Shown piece by piece: positions 1-5,923 of a stretch of 9,994 nt of DNA; positions within the stretch are counted from its first letter, which is position 1; each line of letters starts with the position of its first letter. The translations under genes and the position numbers were made by a program. Under the pieces are notes generated by a model. The model had not been told where the DNA came from, did no database searches, and saw only the letters and a program-made list of their open reading frames with translations. This DNA is from Chitinophagaceae bacterium (GTDB taxonomy: Bacteria; Bacteroidota; Bacteroidia; Chitinophagales; Chitinophagaceae): positions 1-9,994 of the forward strand of contig PLEB01000206.1 of NCBI GenBank assembly GCA_003136915.1. Direction: 5' to 3'.

Positions 1-62
1 GTTGATGGTTGATGGACTTTAAGCGGAGATTCGCACCTGAATTCCATCAACCATCAACCAAT
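1..62 (+). repeat. Family-1 intergenic palindromic element, copy R1 (possibly cut by window edge)
   Basis: The left arm at 1-15 is two GTTGATG heptamers plus G. A 28-base core lies at 16-43, and the right arm at 44-58 is the exact reverse complement of the left arm. The right arm then decays at 59-62. The transcript could form a 15-bp stem with a 28-base loop. The element lies 16 bases past the stop codon of the minus-strand kinase gene, so it may act as a 3'-end hairpin, although no U-tract is present. The core contains the ATTCGCA shared by all copies. It differs from the core of copy R2 at one base (A versus G at core position 7). The left arm may continue outside the window. Confidence 0.85.
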
Positions 63-74
63 CATAAGGAGGTT

Positions 75-710
75 CTAAAATAAACCATACAATTGCGCAT
101 CAATCCGCGTAATGATCTCCCCCAGATGCTCTTCATTTTCCGGAAATTTATTTTTGTCCACATCAATAACCAGGAGGCCACCTTCTTTATACCCATCAAT
201 CCATTTGTTATAGAGATCATTTAGCCTTTTAAGATAATCCAGCCGGATATTTTCTTCATATTCCCGCCCTCGCTTCTGAATCTGGCCAACCAGGGTCGGT
301 ACGGAAGCCTGAAGGTAAATCAGCAGGTCGGGCGGCTGAACCATCCGTTTCAGTGTCTGAAAGAACTGAAAATAATTATTATAGTCACGCTTGCTCATCA
401 GCCCCATATCGTGCAGATTGGGCGCAAAAATATGGGCATCCTCATAAATAGTACGGTCCTGAATTACAGTTTCTGTTCCGCTATAGATCTCGAGCAGCTG
501 ATTGAGCCTGCCGTTTAGGAAATAAATCTGAAGATTAAAACTCCAGCGGGGCATGTCCTCATAAAAATCATTCAGGTAAGGATTATGGTCGGCATCCTCA
601 AACTGCGGGATCCATTTGTAATGTTTGCTGAGCAATTCCGTAAGGGTGGTTTTACCCGCACCGATATTACCGGCAACCGCAATATGTTTTGGTTTTTTCG
701 ATTTTGCCAT
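75..710 (-). CDS. Deoxynucleoside kinase (dNK/dGK-dCK family)
   Basis: This 211-residue protein should phosphorylate deoxyribonucleosides with ATP in the cytoplasm, as part of nucleotide salvage. The P-loop GNIGAGKT is at residues 14-21. The DR motif (D85-R86, in QDRTIYEDA) matches the (D/E)RS-type motif that supplies the catalytic acid and arginine. The arginine-rich lid KRGRE is at 146-150. Length and motif order fit the bacterial deoxyadenosine/deoxyguanosine kinase family; substrate preference cannot be read from the sequence. The ATG at 710 leaves seven residues before the first beta strand, which is normal for the family. The gene starts 59 bases after the trpS stop on the same strand, so co-transcription with trpS is likely. 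A weak promoter-like site also lies in that gap (-7-like TATATTTC, minus strand, 735-742; TTTTG at 758-762). Confidence 0.93.
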   Translation of the reverse strand: MAKSKKPKHIAVAGNIGAGKTTLTELLSKHYKWIPQFEDADHNPYLNDFYEDMPRWSFNLQIYFLNGRLNQLLEIYSGTETVIQDRTIYEDAHIFAPNLHDMGLMSKRDYNNYFQFFQTLKRMVQPPDLLIYLQASVPTLVGQIQKRGREYEENIRLDYLKRLNDLYNKWIDGYKEGGLLVIDVDKNKFPENEEHLGEIITRIDAQLYGLF

Positions 711-769
711 GCCTAAATGTAAAGTCTTATCATCGAAATATAAAAAGAATCGTTCGACAAAACCTGGCC

Positions 770-1765
770 TTAAAACCCTATTGCTTCCCGTACTTTAACC
801 AGGGTTGCCCTTGCACTTTTTCTCGCTTTGCCGGCGCCATCGGACAGGATTCCATCGATATGCGCAGGATTTTGCTGGAGCCTTTGCGCGTTTTCCCTCA
901 GCGGCCGAATAAAGCTTACGAGGTCTTCCGCCAATTGCTTTTTCATATCTCCGTATCGGATCCGGCATTGATTGAAATCTTCTTCGAACTTATCCACCGT
1001 ATCCTTCTTACTTACCAGGCTTAGGAGGGTGAATAACCCCTGGATATAATCTGGTTTTTTGCTATTGACAGCAACAGGTCCCTGATCTGTTTTAGCTTTC
1101 ATGATTTTTCTCGTAATCAGAACATCATCGTCATTCAGATAAATCGTATTCATCTGGTTCTCGCTCTTGCTCATTTTTCCGCTTCCATCCAGGTTGAGGA
1201 TCTTTACCAATTCACCCCCATAGTTAAACGCCACCGGTAGAGGAAACACTTCGCCATATCGGTGATTAAACCGTTCGGCAAAATTGCGGGTCATTTCAAT
1301 ATGCTGTTCCTGGTCCTTTCCCACTGGAACTTTCAATGCCCGGTGAATAAGAATGTCGGCAGCCTGCAAAACAGGATAGGTGATCAGGCCTGCATTGACA
1401 TTCTCCGGCTGCTGGCGCACCTTGTCTTTGAAAGTCGAAGTCTTTTCCAGTTCGCCCCTGTAAGCAAGCATATTTAGATAAAGATAGAGCTCGGCTATTT
1501 CCGGAATATCACTCTGCAAATAGATTACACATTTCTCAGGATCAAGGCCGCCCGCAACAAGTTCAGATACCATCCGCCGCGTATTCGTTTTGAGATCCTT
1601 TGTATCTGCATGTGTGGTCAGGCTATGCCAGTCAGCAATAAAAAAATAACAGTCATATTCATACTGCATCCTCGCCCAATTCCGCAAAGCACCATAGTAA
1701 TTGCCCAGGTGCAGGAAACCCGTAGGGCGAATGCCGCTTAATACGATTTCTTTTTTATTTTCCAT
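770..1765 (-). CDS. trpS: Tryptophanyl-tRNA synthetase
   Basis: This cytoplasmic class I aminoacyl-tRNA synthetase charges tRNA-Trp. With the ATG at 1765 the protein has 331 residues, the usual length for bacterial TrpRS. The HIGH-like motif appears as HLGN at residues 19-22, in the typical context SGIRPTGFLHLGNYYGAL. The KMSKS motif is intact at 197-201 (GSGKMSKSEN). The conserved GLITYPVLQAADIL region at 127-139 and PVGKDQEQHIE at 147-157 support the assignment. An in-frame TTG at 1801 would add 12 residues (MTPSPLLLSSSP) with no family counterpart, so the ATG at 1765 is preferred. The deoxynucleoside kinase gene follows 59 bases downstream. The two genes together are flanked by near-identical repeat copies R1 and R2. 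Confidence 0.97.
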   Translation of the reverse strand: MENKKEIVLSGIRPTGFLHLGNYYGALRNWARMQYEYDCYFFIADWHSLTTHADTKDLKTNTRRMVSELVAGGLDPEKCVIYLQSDIPEIAELYLYLNMLAYRGELEKTSTFKDKVRQQPENVNAGLITYPVLQAADILIHRALKVPVGKDQEQHIEMTRNFAERFNHRYGEVFPLPVAFNYGGELVKILNLDGSGKMSKSENQMNTIYLNDDDVLITRKIMKAKTDQGPVAVNSKKPDYIQGLFTLLSLVSKKDTVDKFEEDFNQCRIRYGDMKKQLAEDLVSFIRPLRENAQRLQQNPAHIDGILSDGAGKARKSARATLVKVREAIGF

Positions 1766-1771
1766 GGGAGA

Positions 1772-1801
1772 CGAAGATAATAAAAGTGGGGAAGGCGTCA
1801 A
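1772..1801 (-). promoter_or_regulatory. Possible trpS promoter
   Basis: On the minus strand, TATCTTCG (1772-1779) matches the Bacteroidota -7 consensus TAnnTTTG at all but one base. A TTG (1799-1801) lies 19 bases upstream, which is within the usual spacing. The -7 box ends only six bases before the ATG, so transcription from it would be almost leaderless. That makes the call tentative. Confidence 0.3.
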
Positions 1802-1806
1802 TTACT

Positions 1807-1892
1807 GTTGATGGTTGATGGTTGATGGTTGATGGACTTTAGGCGGAGATTCGCACCTGAATTCCATCAACCATCAACCATCATCCATCAAC
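1807..1892 (+). repeat. Family-1 intergenic palindromic element, copy R2 (full length, 86 bases)
   Basis: The left arm at 1807-1835 is four tandem GTTGATG units plus G (29 bases). The core is at 1836-1863 (28 bases). The right arm at 1864-1892 is the reverse complement of the left with a single mismatch (28 of 29 positions pair). A degenerate extra piece, TATCAACCATCAAC, follows at 1899-1912. The element lies between the divergent trpS and gatC genes, so in this position it cannot be a simple 3' terminator. The core is almost identical to R1 and has the same orientation. Confidence 0.93.
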
Positions 1893-1965
1893 CCGTTCTA
1901 TCAACCATCAACGTTAAAAGCCTTCCAGATTTGGCCGGAACTATGCAAAATGTCCCCGAATCCTT

Positions 1966-1973
1966 TATTTTTG
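1966..1973 (+). promoter_or_regulatory. Promoter -7 box for the gatC cluster
   Basis: TATTTTTG is an exact match to the Bacteroidota -7 consensus TAnnTTTG and lies 17 bases before the gatC ATG at 1991. No TTG is seen at the usual upstream spacing, so only the -7 element supports the call. If used, transcription would start near 1980. That would exclude the alternative upstream ATG at 1943 as the gatC start. Confidence 0.45.
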
Positions 1974-1990
1974 TCCCTAATCCTTTCTTC

Positions 1991-2290
1991 ATGGAAGTAA
2001 ATGATGCACTTGTTGAGCATTTATGCAAGTTGGCCAATCTGGAATTTGATGAAACCGGAATGGAGGAAATAAAAAAGGACCTCGAAAAAATGATCGGTTT
2101 TGTTGATAAACTGAATGCGCTCGACGTATCCGGAGTTGAGCCCTTGCTTTATATGGGAGAAGAAACGGACACGCTCCGGGAGGATATTTTCGAACCTTCC
2201 ATAAGCCGCGCAGATGCGTTAAAAAATGCTGCCAAGGCTGACAAAGAATATTTTAGGGTGCCAAGGGTTGTTAAAAATCCTTCTGCATAA
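1991..2290 (+). CDS. gatC: Asp-tRNA(Asn)/Glu-tRNA(Gln) amidotransferase subunit C
   Basis: GatC is the small subunit that braces the GatCAB amidotransferase, which converts mischarged Glu-tRNA(Gln) and Asp-tRNA(Asn) to the correct amide forms. The protein is 99 residues, the normal size. It shows the family pattern throughout: [16 protein letters not shown] at the N-terminus, a central [14 protein letters not shown], then [19 protein letters not shown], ending in a FRVPRVV segment that matches the C-terminal VP-K/R-V motif. The reading frame is open further upstream, but the conserved protein begins at the ATG at 1991 and a -7 box lies just before it. gatA and gatB are not in this window, so gatC is uncoupled from them. 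The next gene begins 26 bases downstream on the same strand. Confidence 0.95.
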   Translation: MEVNDALVEHLCKLANLEFDETGMEEIKKDLEKMIGFVDKLNALDVSGVEPLLYMGEETDTLREDIFEPSISRADALKNAAKADKEYFRVPRVVKNPSA

Positions 2291-2316
2291 CCGGGATTAA
2301 ACAGAATAACCAGCCT

Positions 2317-3030
2317 ATGAGTGTAAACATGATCATTCATCTTGACAGAATTCAGAAAAGTTATTTCATGGGAAAGCAGGCTGTTCCGGTATTGAAAGGG
2401 ATCAGCCTGGAAATATTAAAAAACGAATACGTTGCATTGATGGGACCTTCTGGTTCGGGCAAGAGCACGCTCATGAACATCCTGGGCTGCCTGGATTCTC
2501 CAACAGAGGGAACATATATACTGAATGGACAGGACGTCAGTATGATGCCAGACGACGACCTGGCCGAAGTGAGGAATAAGGAAATCGGGTTTGTATTCCA
2601 GCAATTCAATTTATTACCGAGGCTTACCGCAGCAGAGAATGTTGCTCTTCCCCTGGTTTATGCTGGTATCGCCAGAAAGATCCGGATAGAAATGGCTATG
2701 GACGTGTTGGAAAAAGTTAGTCTGACGGACAGAAGTCATCATAAACCCAATGAACTATCCGGAGGTCAGTGTCAGCGCGTAGCCATTGCCAGAGCCCTGG
2801 TGAATAACCCTTCAATTATCCTGGCTGATGAGCCGACGGGTAACCTCGATTCAAAAACTTCTATCGAGATCATGGAAATCTTTAACGCCATTCAGGCTGG
2901 GGGAAACACGGTGGTGCTTGTTACTCACGAAGAAGATATATCGAAATATGCGCACAGGGTAGTGAGATTAAAGGACGGTATTATCGAAACCGATAAAAGA
3001 AGAGAAGGCAAATACGAACCGGCTATATAA
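2317..3030 (+). CDS. ABC transporter ATP-binding protein, LolD/MacB type
   Basis: This 237-residue cytoplasmic ATPase subunit has every nucleotide-binding motif intact. These are Walker [10 protein letters not shown] (43-51), Q-loop at Q95 in VFQQFNLLP, signature LSGGQ (147-151), Walker B IILADE (167-172), D-loop NLDS (176-179) and H-loop H204. The sequences [18 protein letters not shown] and [12 protein letters not shown] are typical of the LolD/MacB/FtsE-like group, which works with FtsX-type permeases in lipoprotein release, efflux or envelope functions. Residue 152 is Cys where LSGGQQQR is common. Two starts are possible, ATG 2317 or ATG 2329; the conserved part begins at the second Met (MIIHLD). 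No permease is adjacent. The FtsX-like permease at 7570-9966 has no ATPase of its own, but pairing the two would be speculation. Confidence 0.92.
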   Translation: MSVNMIIHLDRIQKSYFMGKQAVPVLKGISLEILKNEYVALMGPSGSGKSTLMNILGCLDSPTEGTYILNGQDVSMMPDDDLAEVRNKEIGFVFQQFNLLPRLTAAENVALPLVYAGIARKIRIEMAMDVLEKVSLTDRSHHKPNELSGGQCQRVAIARALVNNPSIILADEPTGNLDSKTSIEIMEIFNAIQAGGNTVVLVTHEEDISKYAHRVVRLKDGIIETDKRREGKYEPAI

Positions 3031-3041
3031 TTTTTTCTGTC

Positions 3042-3608
3042 ATGTCCCTTAAGATCTATACAAAAACCGGGGATGCTGGAAAGACCAGCCTGCTGGGTGG
3101 AACCAAAATACCCAAATCAAACATACGGATAGAGGCCTATGGCAACATTGATGAGTTGAATTCTTTTGTAGGGCTTTTGCGCGATCAGTATCCGGAAGAA
3201 CGCGGCCGTGCTGTATTAAGAGAAATCCAGGATCGCCTGTTCACCATTGGGTCGGCGCTGGCCTGTGATCCCCATAAAGAAATTGCATTGAAGATCCCTG
3301 ATCTGGTTGAAGGAGACGTACTACTCCTGGAAAGAGAAATAGATGAGATGAGCGCCGTGCTGCCAGCTTTGAAATCTTTTATTTTACCCGGTGGTCATAT
3401 TGTTGTTTCAACAGCGCACATATGCCGTTGTGTTTGTCGCCGTGCCGAACGTATCACCGTTGAGCTGGATGAAACAGAAGCCCTTGGTCAGCCCCTGATC
3501 ATTATGTATCTCAACCGCCTTAGCGATTATCTGTTTGTACTGGCAAGATTTGCCGGCCACCTGTTGGGAGTGGGGGAAACGGAGTGGGTGCCGAGGAAAG
3601 GAAGTTAA
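3042..3608 (+). CDS. ATP:cob(I)alamin adenosyltransferase, PduO type
   Basis: The enzyme transfers the adenosyl group of ATP to cob(I)alamin, giving coenzyme B12 for mutases and other adenosylcobalamin enzymes. The 188-residue length is standard for single-domain PduO-type proteins. The N-terminal ATP-binding segment is TKTGDAGKTSLLGG (7-20). EAYGNIDELNSFVG (31-44) follows, then LPGG (115-118). The hallmark RCVCRRAER is at 129-137 and LNRLSDYLFVLAR at 157-169. The ATG at 3042 lies 11 bases after the ABC ATPase stop, which supports co-transcription with gatC and the ATPase. The stop codon TAA (3606-3608) overlaps the first unit of the repeat array that follows. No B12-dependent enzyme or transporter is nearby to show which pathway is served. 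Confidence 0.95.
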   Translation: MSLKIYTKTGDAGKTSLLGGTKIPKSNIRIEAYGNIDELNSFVGLLRDQYPEERGRAVLREIQDRLFTIGSALACDPHKEIALKIPDLVEGDVLLLEREIDEMSAVLPALKSFILPGGHIVVSTAHICRCVCRRAERITVELDETEALGQPLIIMYLNRLSDYLFVLARFAGHLLGVGETEWVPRKGS

Positions 3609-3784
3609 TGTGAAAATGTGCTAATGTGAAAATGTGAAAATGTGGAAATGCCAATGTGAAAATGTGAAAATGTGAAAATTAGGGCACTTGTATTTCATTT
3701 TCACATTAGCACATTAGCACATTTTCACATTAACTTGCTCCTGTATTTCATTTCCACATTTTCACATTAGCACATTTCCACATT
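3607..3784 (+). repeat. Family-2 palindromic repeat array (8-base units AATGTGnn / nnCACATT)
   Basis: The left half (3607-3676) is a run of 8-base units AATGTGnn, where nn is AA, CT or GA, interrupted once by a six-base AATGCC. A short core ending in TTGTATTTCA follows (about 3677-3697). Next is a right arm of four nnCACATT units (nn = TT, AG, AG, TT), which is the reverse complement type. A second core (about 3732-3750) also ends in TGTATTTCA. A second right arm of four units (nn = TC, TT, AG, TC) ends at 3784. The array fills the whole gap between the adenosyltransferase and GH130 genes, overlapping the stop codon of one and the start codon of the other. It could form a long imperfect hairpin. 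Confidence 0.92.
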
Positions 3785-4874
3785 GAAACCCCTCCTCCCC
3801 TTCCTCCTCTCCTTCACCACCCTGACTAGCTTTTCACAAAACGGATTGGATAAAAGCCTCAGTTCTTTTTCTAAGCCAAAGGAGAATCCCATATTGGGGC
3901 CGGACTCAAGTTTTACTTTCAGGGATCCGGTAAAAAAACAAATCGTAAGATGGCAAAAAGCAGATGTATTCAATCCGGCCGCGATTGTAAAAGACAATAA
4001 GGTTTACCTGCTTTACCGCGCGGAGGATAATCCGGCAGCTTCGATTGGTGGCAGAACTTCCAGGATCGGTCTTGCGGTAAGCGAAGACGGTATTCACTTT
4101 AAAAAATTCCCGTCTCCTGTTTTGTATCCTGATAAGGGCCCTTTCATGAAGGATGATTATCCCGGCGGATGTGAAGATCCGCGCATAGTTGAAACCCCAA
4201 CTGGTGAATACGTAATTGTGTACACCTCCTGGAACTACAAAATTCCCACTTTGTCCGCCGCCATTTCAAAGGACCTGTTCCACTGGCAAAAGAAAGGGCC
4301 AGCATTTGCAAAAGCGTACAAAGGCAAATTTTTATCTATTGCGACAAAATCCGGATCCATCATTACCAGGATCATCCATGGCAAACTGGTTGCCGCAAAA
4401 ATAAACGGTAAGTACTGGATGTATTGGGGAGAACATTTTGTCAACCTGGCATCTTCCGATAATCTCACGGATTGGTATCCTTTGCTTGACGGAAGAGGTG
4501 AATTAAAAAGCGTCATGGAAATCCGCCATGGAAAATTCGACAGCGATCTAACTGAATGCGGACCTCCGGCAGTAATTACAAAGAAAGGAATTGTATTGCT
4601 CTATAATGGTAAGAATGCAACAAATCCTAACTCAGACCCCTCGCTTCCCAAGGGCATGTATTCTGTCGGCCAGGCAGTCTTTGATATCAATGATCCGACA
4701 AAACTGATCGCCCGCTCTGATTCCAGCTTTTTAAGGCCCACACTACCAAATGAAATCACGGGACAATACCGCGCAGGCACCGTTTTCTCAGAGGGCCTCG
4801 TATTCTTCAAAAACAAATGGTTCCTTTATTACGGGACGGCGGATTCGTTCGTGGGGCTCGCAGTGTCAGAGTAA
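3783..4874 (+). CDS. Secreted GH130-family glycosidase/phosphorylase-like protein
   Basis: This 363-residue protein has the five-bladed beta-propeller signature of glycoside hydrolase family 130, whose members phosphorolyse or hydrolyse beta-mannosides. Visible motifs are FNPAAIVKDNKVYLLYRAED (63-82), SRIGLAVSEDGIHF (93-106), GGCEDPRI (128-135), YWMYWGEHF (211-219), LTECGPPAV (256-264), YNGKN (274-278) and the C-terminal QYRAGTVFSEGLVFF with YYGTAD (349-354). The N-terminus (K2, then LLPFLLSFTTLTSFSQ) looks like a signal peptide, so export is predicted. Exported members tend to be hydrolases rather than phosphorylases, but that is inference. The start is TTG at 3783. An in-frame TAG at 3768-3770 and the lack of any ATG before residue 122 leave essentially no other choice that keeps the signal peptide, apart from ATT at 3774. 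No other sugar-use genes are adjacent. Confidence 0.88.
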   Translation: MKPLLPFLLSFTTLTSFSQNGLDKSLSSFSKPKENPILGPDSSFTFRDPVKKQIVRWQKADVFNPAAIVKDNKVYLLYRAEDNPAASIGGRTSRIGLAVSEDGIHFKKFPSPVLYPDKGPFMKDDYPGGCEDPRIVETPTGEYVIVYTSWNYKIPTLSAAISKDLFHWQKKGPAFAKAYKGKFLSIATKSGSIITRIIHGKLVAAKINGKYWMYWGEHFVNLASSDNLTDWYPLLDGRGELKSVMEIRHGKFDSDLTECGPPAVITKKGIVLLYNGKNATNPNSDPSLPKGMYSVGQAVFDINDPTKLIARSDSSFLRPTLPNEITGQYRAGTVFSEGLVFFKNKWFLYYGTADSFVGLAVSE

Positions 4875-4876
4875 GA

Positions 4877-4948
4877 GTTGATGGTTGATGGAATTTTATT
4901 TCGCATTCGCAACTAATATCCATCAACCATCAACCATCAACCATCAAC
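4877..4948 (+). repeat. Family-1 intergenic palindromic element, copy R3
   Basis: The left arm at 4877-4891 has two GTTGATG units plus G. The 28-base core is at 4892-4919 and the right arm at 4920-4948 has four units. The arms are therefore unequal (15 and 29 bases). The element starts two bases after the GH130 stop codon and ends 24 bases before the stop of the minus-strand PepSY-like gene. It sits between convergent genes, where a bidirectional hairpin could separate transcription units. The core shares ATTCGCA with the other copies. It otherwise groups with R4, through TTTTATTTCG in the first half and ATAT at the end, rather than with R1/R2. Confidence 0.92.
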
Positions 4949-4972
4949 TCTTTAAAGGGCATGGACTTGTGC

Positions 4973-5446
4973 CTAACTTTTTAAAAGGTCCTGCTTCACT
5001 TCAATTTGTTCGCCATTAACGGCAATAACCTTGATGCTGTCTTCATTTTCGATGTTGATCATGTAAACAGGATCCTGGCCATCAGAGCGGATCTCATTGA
5101 CGAAAGAAATGTGATATCCCTTAAAATTGTTTAAAACATTTTTTTCCACACTTTTTGGGAGATCAGTCGCGGGATAACTCAGCAATGTATATTGCCAGTA
5201 ACCCAGCTTGTCATAAAATACGCGGTTCACGATATTGCCCTGGTTAAAAACGCAGAGTATGCCATCGTTAACCGTATTGTACCAGGCAGCGTCCTGCACC
5301 CATGCATAATTCTCCTTAAAATGGATCCGGGCCCGGTCATGCGCACTGATTGGCGCCACATCATGCTTGACATTTATTCTCGCAGGCGCTGCATGCAGGC
5401 CCGGTTGCAGGAAATAAAGTCCTGCTAAAAGCATTAACTTTTTCAT
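4973..5446 (-). CDS. Secreted PepSY-like (putative beta-lactamase-inhibitor-like fold) protein
   Basis: This is a 157-residue protein of unknown function. The N-terminus MKKLMLLAGLYFLQPGLHAA looks like a cleavable signal peptide, with a cut near residue 20, so the mature protein is probably periplasmic or extracellular. The body has the pattern seen in small Bacteroidota PepSY-like/BLIP-like proteins: aromatic strands with A-x-W (AAWYNTV), a V-F-Y-D-K-L-G-Y-W turn at 76-84, LPKSVEKNVLNNFKGYHISFVNEI (96-119), then VYMINIENEDSIKVIAVNGE (127-146). Family membership is judged from this pattern only. The ATG at 5446 is chosen over one 14 codons upstream because the signal peptide begins there. It is convergent with the GH130 gene, with repeat R3 in between. 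Confidence 0.75.
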   Translation of the reverse strand: MKKLMLLAGLYFLQPGLHAAPARINVKHDVAPISAHDRARIHFKENYAWVQDAAWYNTVNDGILCVFNQGNIVNRVFYDKLGYWQYTLLSYPATDLPKSVEKNVLNNFKGYHISFVNEIRSDGQDPVYMINIENEDSIKVIAVNGEQIEVKQDLLKS

Positions 5447-5923
5447 TGTACTGATTTTTAGATTTAAAAAGCAAAACTCTGTTAACAATATTTAGAAAAT
5501 TATTTCTATTCTGAGATCTCCATCTTATATTGCCATGTGCGTGCCAAAAAATAATATCCTAACTGTCAATGTGCTATAAAAAAATTGATGAAATGCATGT
5601 ACGCTTTTGATACAACATGTGGCCGGGATCGGCAACATCATCATCAACAATTTTAAAATGCGCAAAATAATTATGAAGATCTAAAAGAAAGTCTTTCTAC
5701 TTTGGAGTTTGTTGCATCCCTATTTACGACATTAACATTTTATTATAATTCCGACCAGACCCGTCTTGTTTATTTTAAAAATAATATCTTTGTTCTATTA
5801 CAATCTCTTTATAAAATATTAGCTGCGTTTTTTAGCTGCATCCGTCTTGCTGATGCTGATTGTTCTTGTTCACCGTCAGGTGGATAATGAGAATTCCAAT
5901 TTTAAACTTTTATAAAGAGTAAA
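5447..5923. other. AT-rich intergenic region without a credible gene
   Basis: These 477 bases lie between the divergent PepSY-like and NAD(P)-binding genes. They are visibly richer in A and T than the flanking coding DNA. They contain a good plus-strand promoter-like site at 5766-5792, which would give a leader of roughly 125 bases before the ATG at 5924. A 61-codon TTG-started frame at 5702-5887 resembles no family known to me and spans the promoter-like site, so it is not called. No family-1 or family-2 element, tRNA or strong hairpin was seen here, unlike most other gaps in the window. Confidence 0.6.
5766..5792 (+). promoter_or_regulatory. Promoter-like site upstream of the NAD(P)-binding gene
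   Basis: TATCTTTG at 5785-5792 is an exact match to the Bacteroidota -7 consensus TAnnTTTG. TTG at 5766-5768 is 16 bases upstream, one short of the usual 17-23. Transcription would begin near 5799, giving a leader of about 125 bases for the gene at 5924. Confidence 0.45.

Noticed and set aside
65..71. A perfect Shine-Dalgarno-like AAGGAGG on the plus strand
   Set aside because: No plus-strand gene follows; it overlaps the 3' end of the minus-strand kinase gene and is most likely chance.
770..1024. A plus-strand 111-codon frame opposite the end of trpS (689-1024)
   Set aside because: It lies antisense to well-supported trpS and kinase coding sequence and has no recognisable protein features.
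1829..1990. N-terminal extension of gatC running through repeat R2
   Set aside because: The extension translates repeat DNA, has no GatC family counterpart, and a -7 promoter box lies at 1966-1973 inside it.
3607..3784. A CRISPR array
   Set aside because: The units are 8 bases long with no unique spacers and occur on both strands as an inverted array; no cas genes are nearby.
4949..4972. A classical terminator after the PepSY-like gene
   Set aside because: The GGCA/TGCC pairing is only about four base pairs and there is no clean U-run; the adjacent R3 palindrome is a better candidate.
5702..5887. A 61-codon open frame with a TTG start in the AT-rich gap
   Set aside because: There is no recognisable family or ribosome-binding site, and the promoter-like site of the next gene lies within it.
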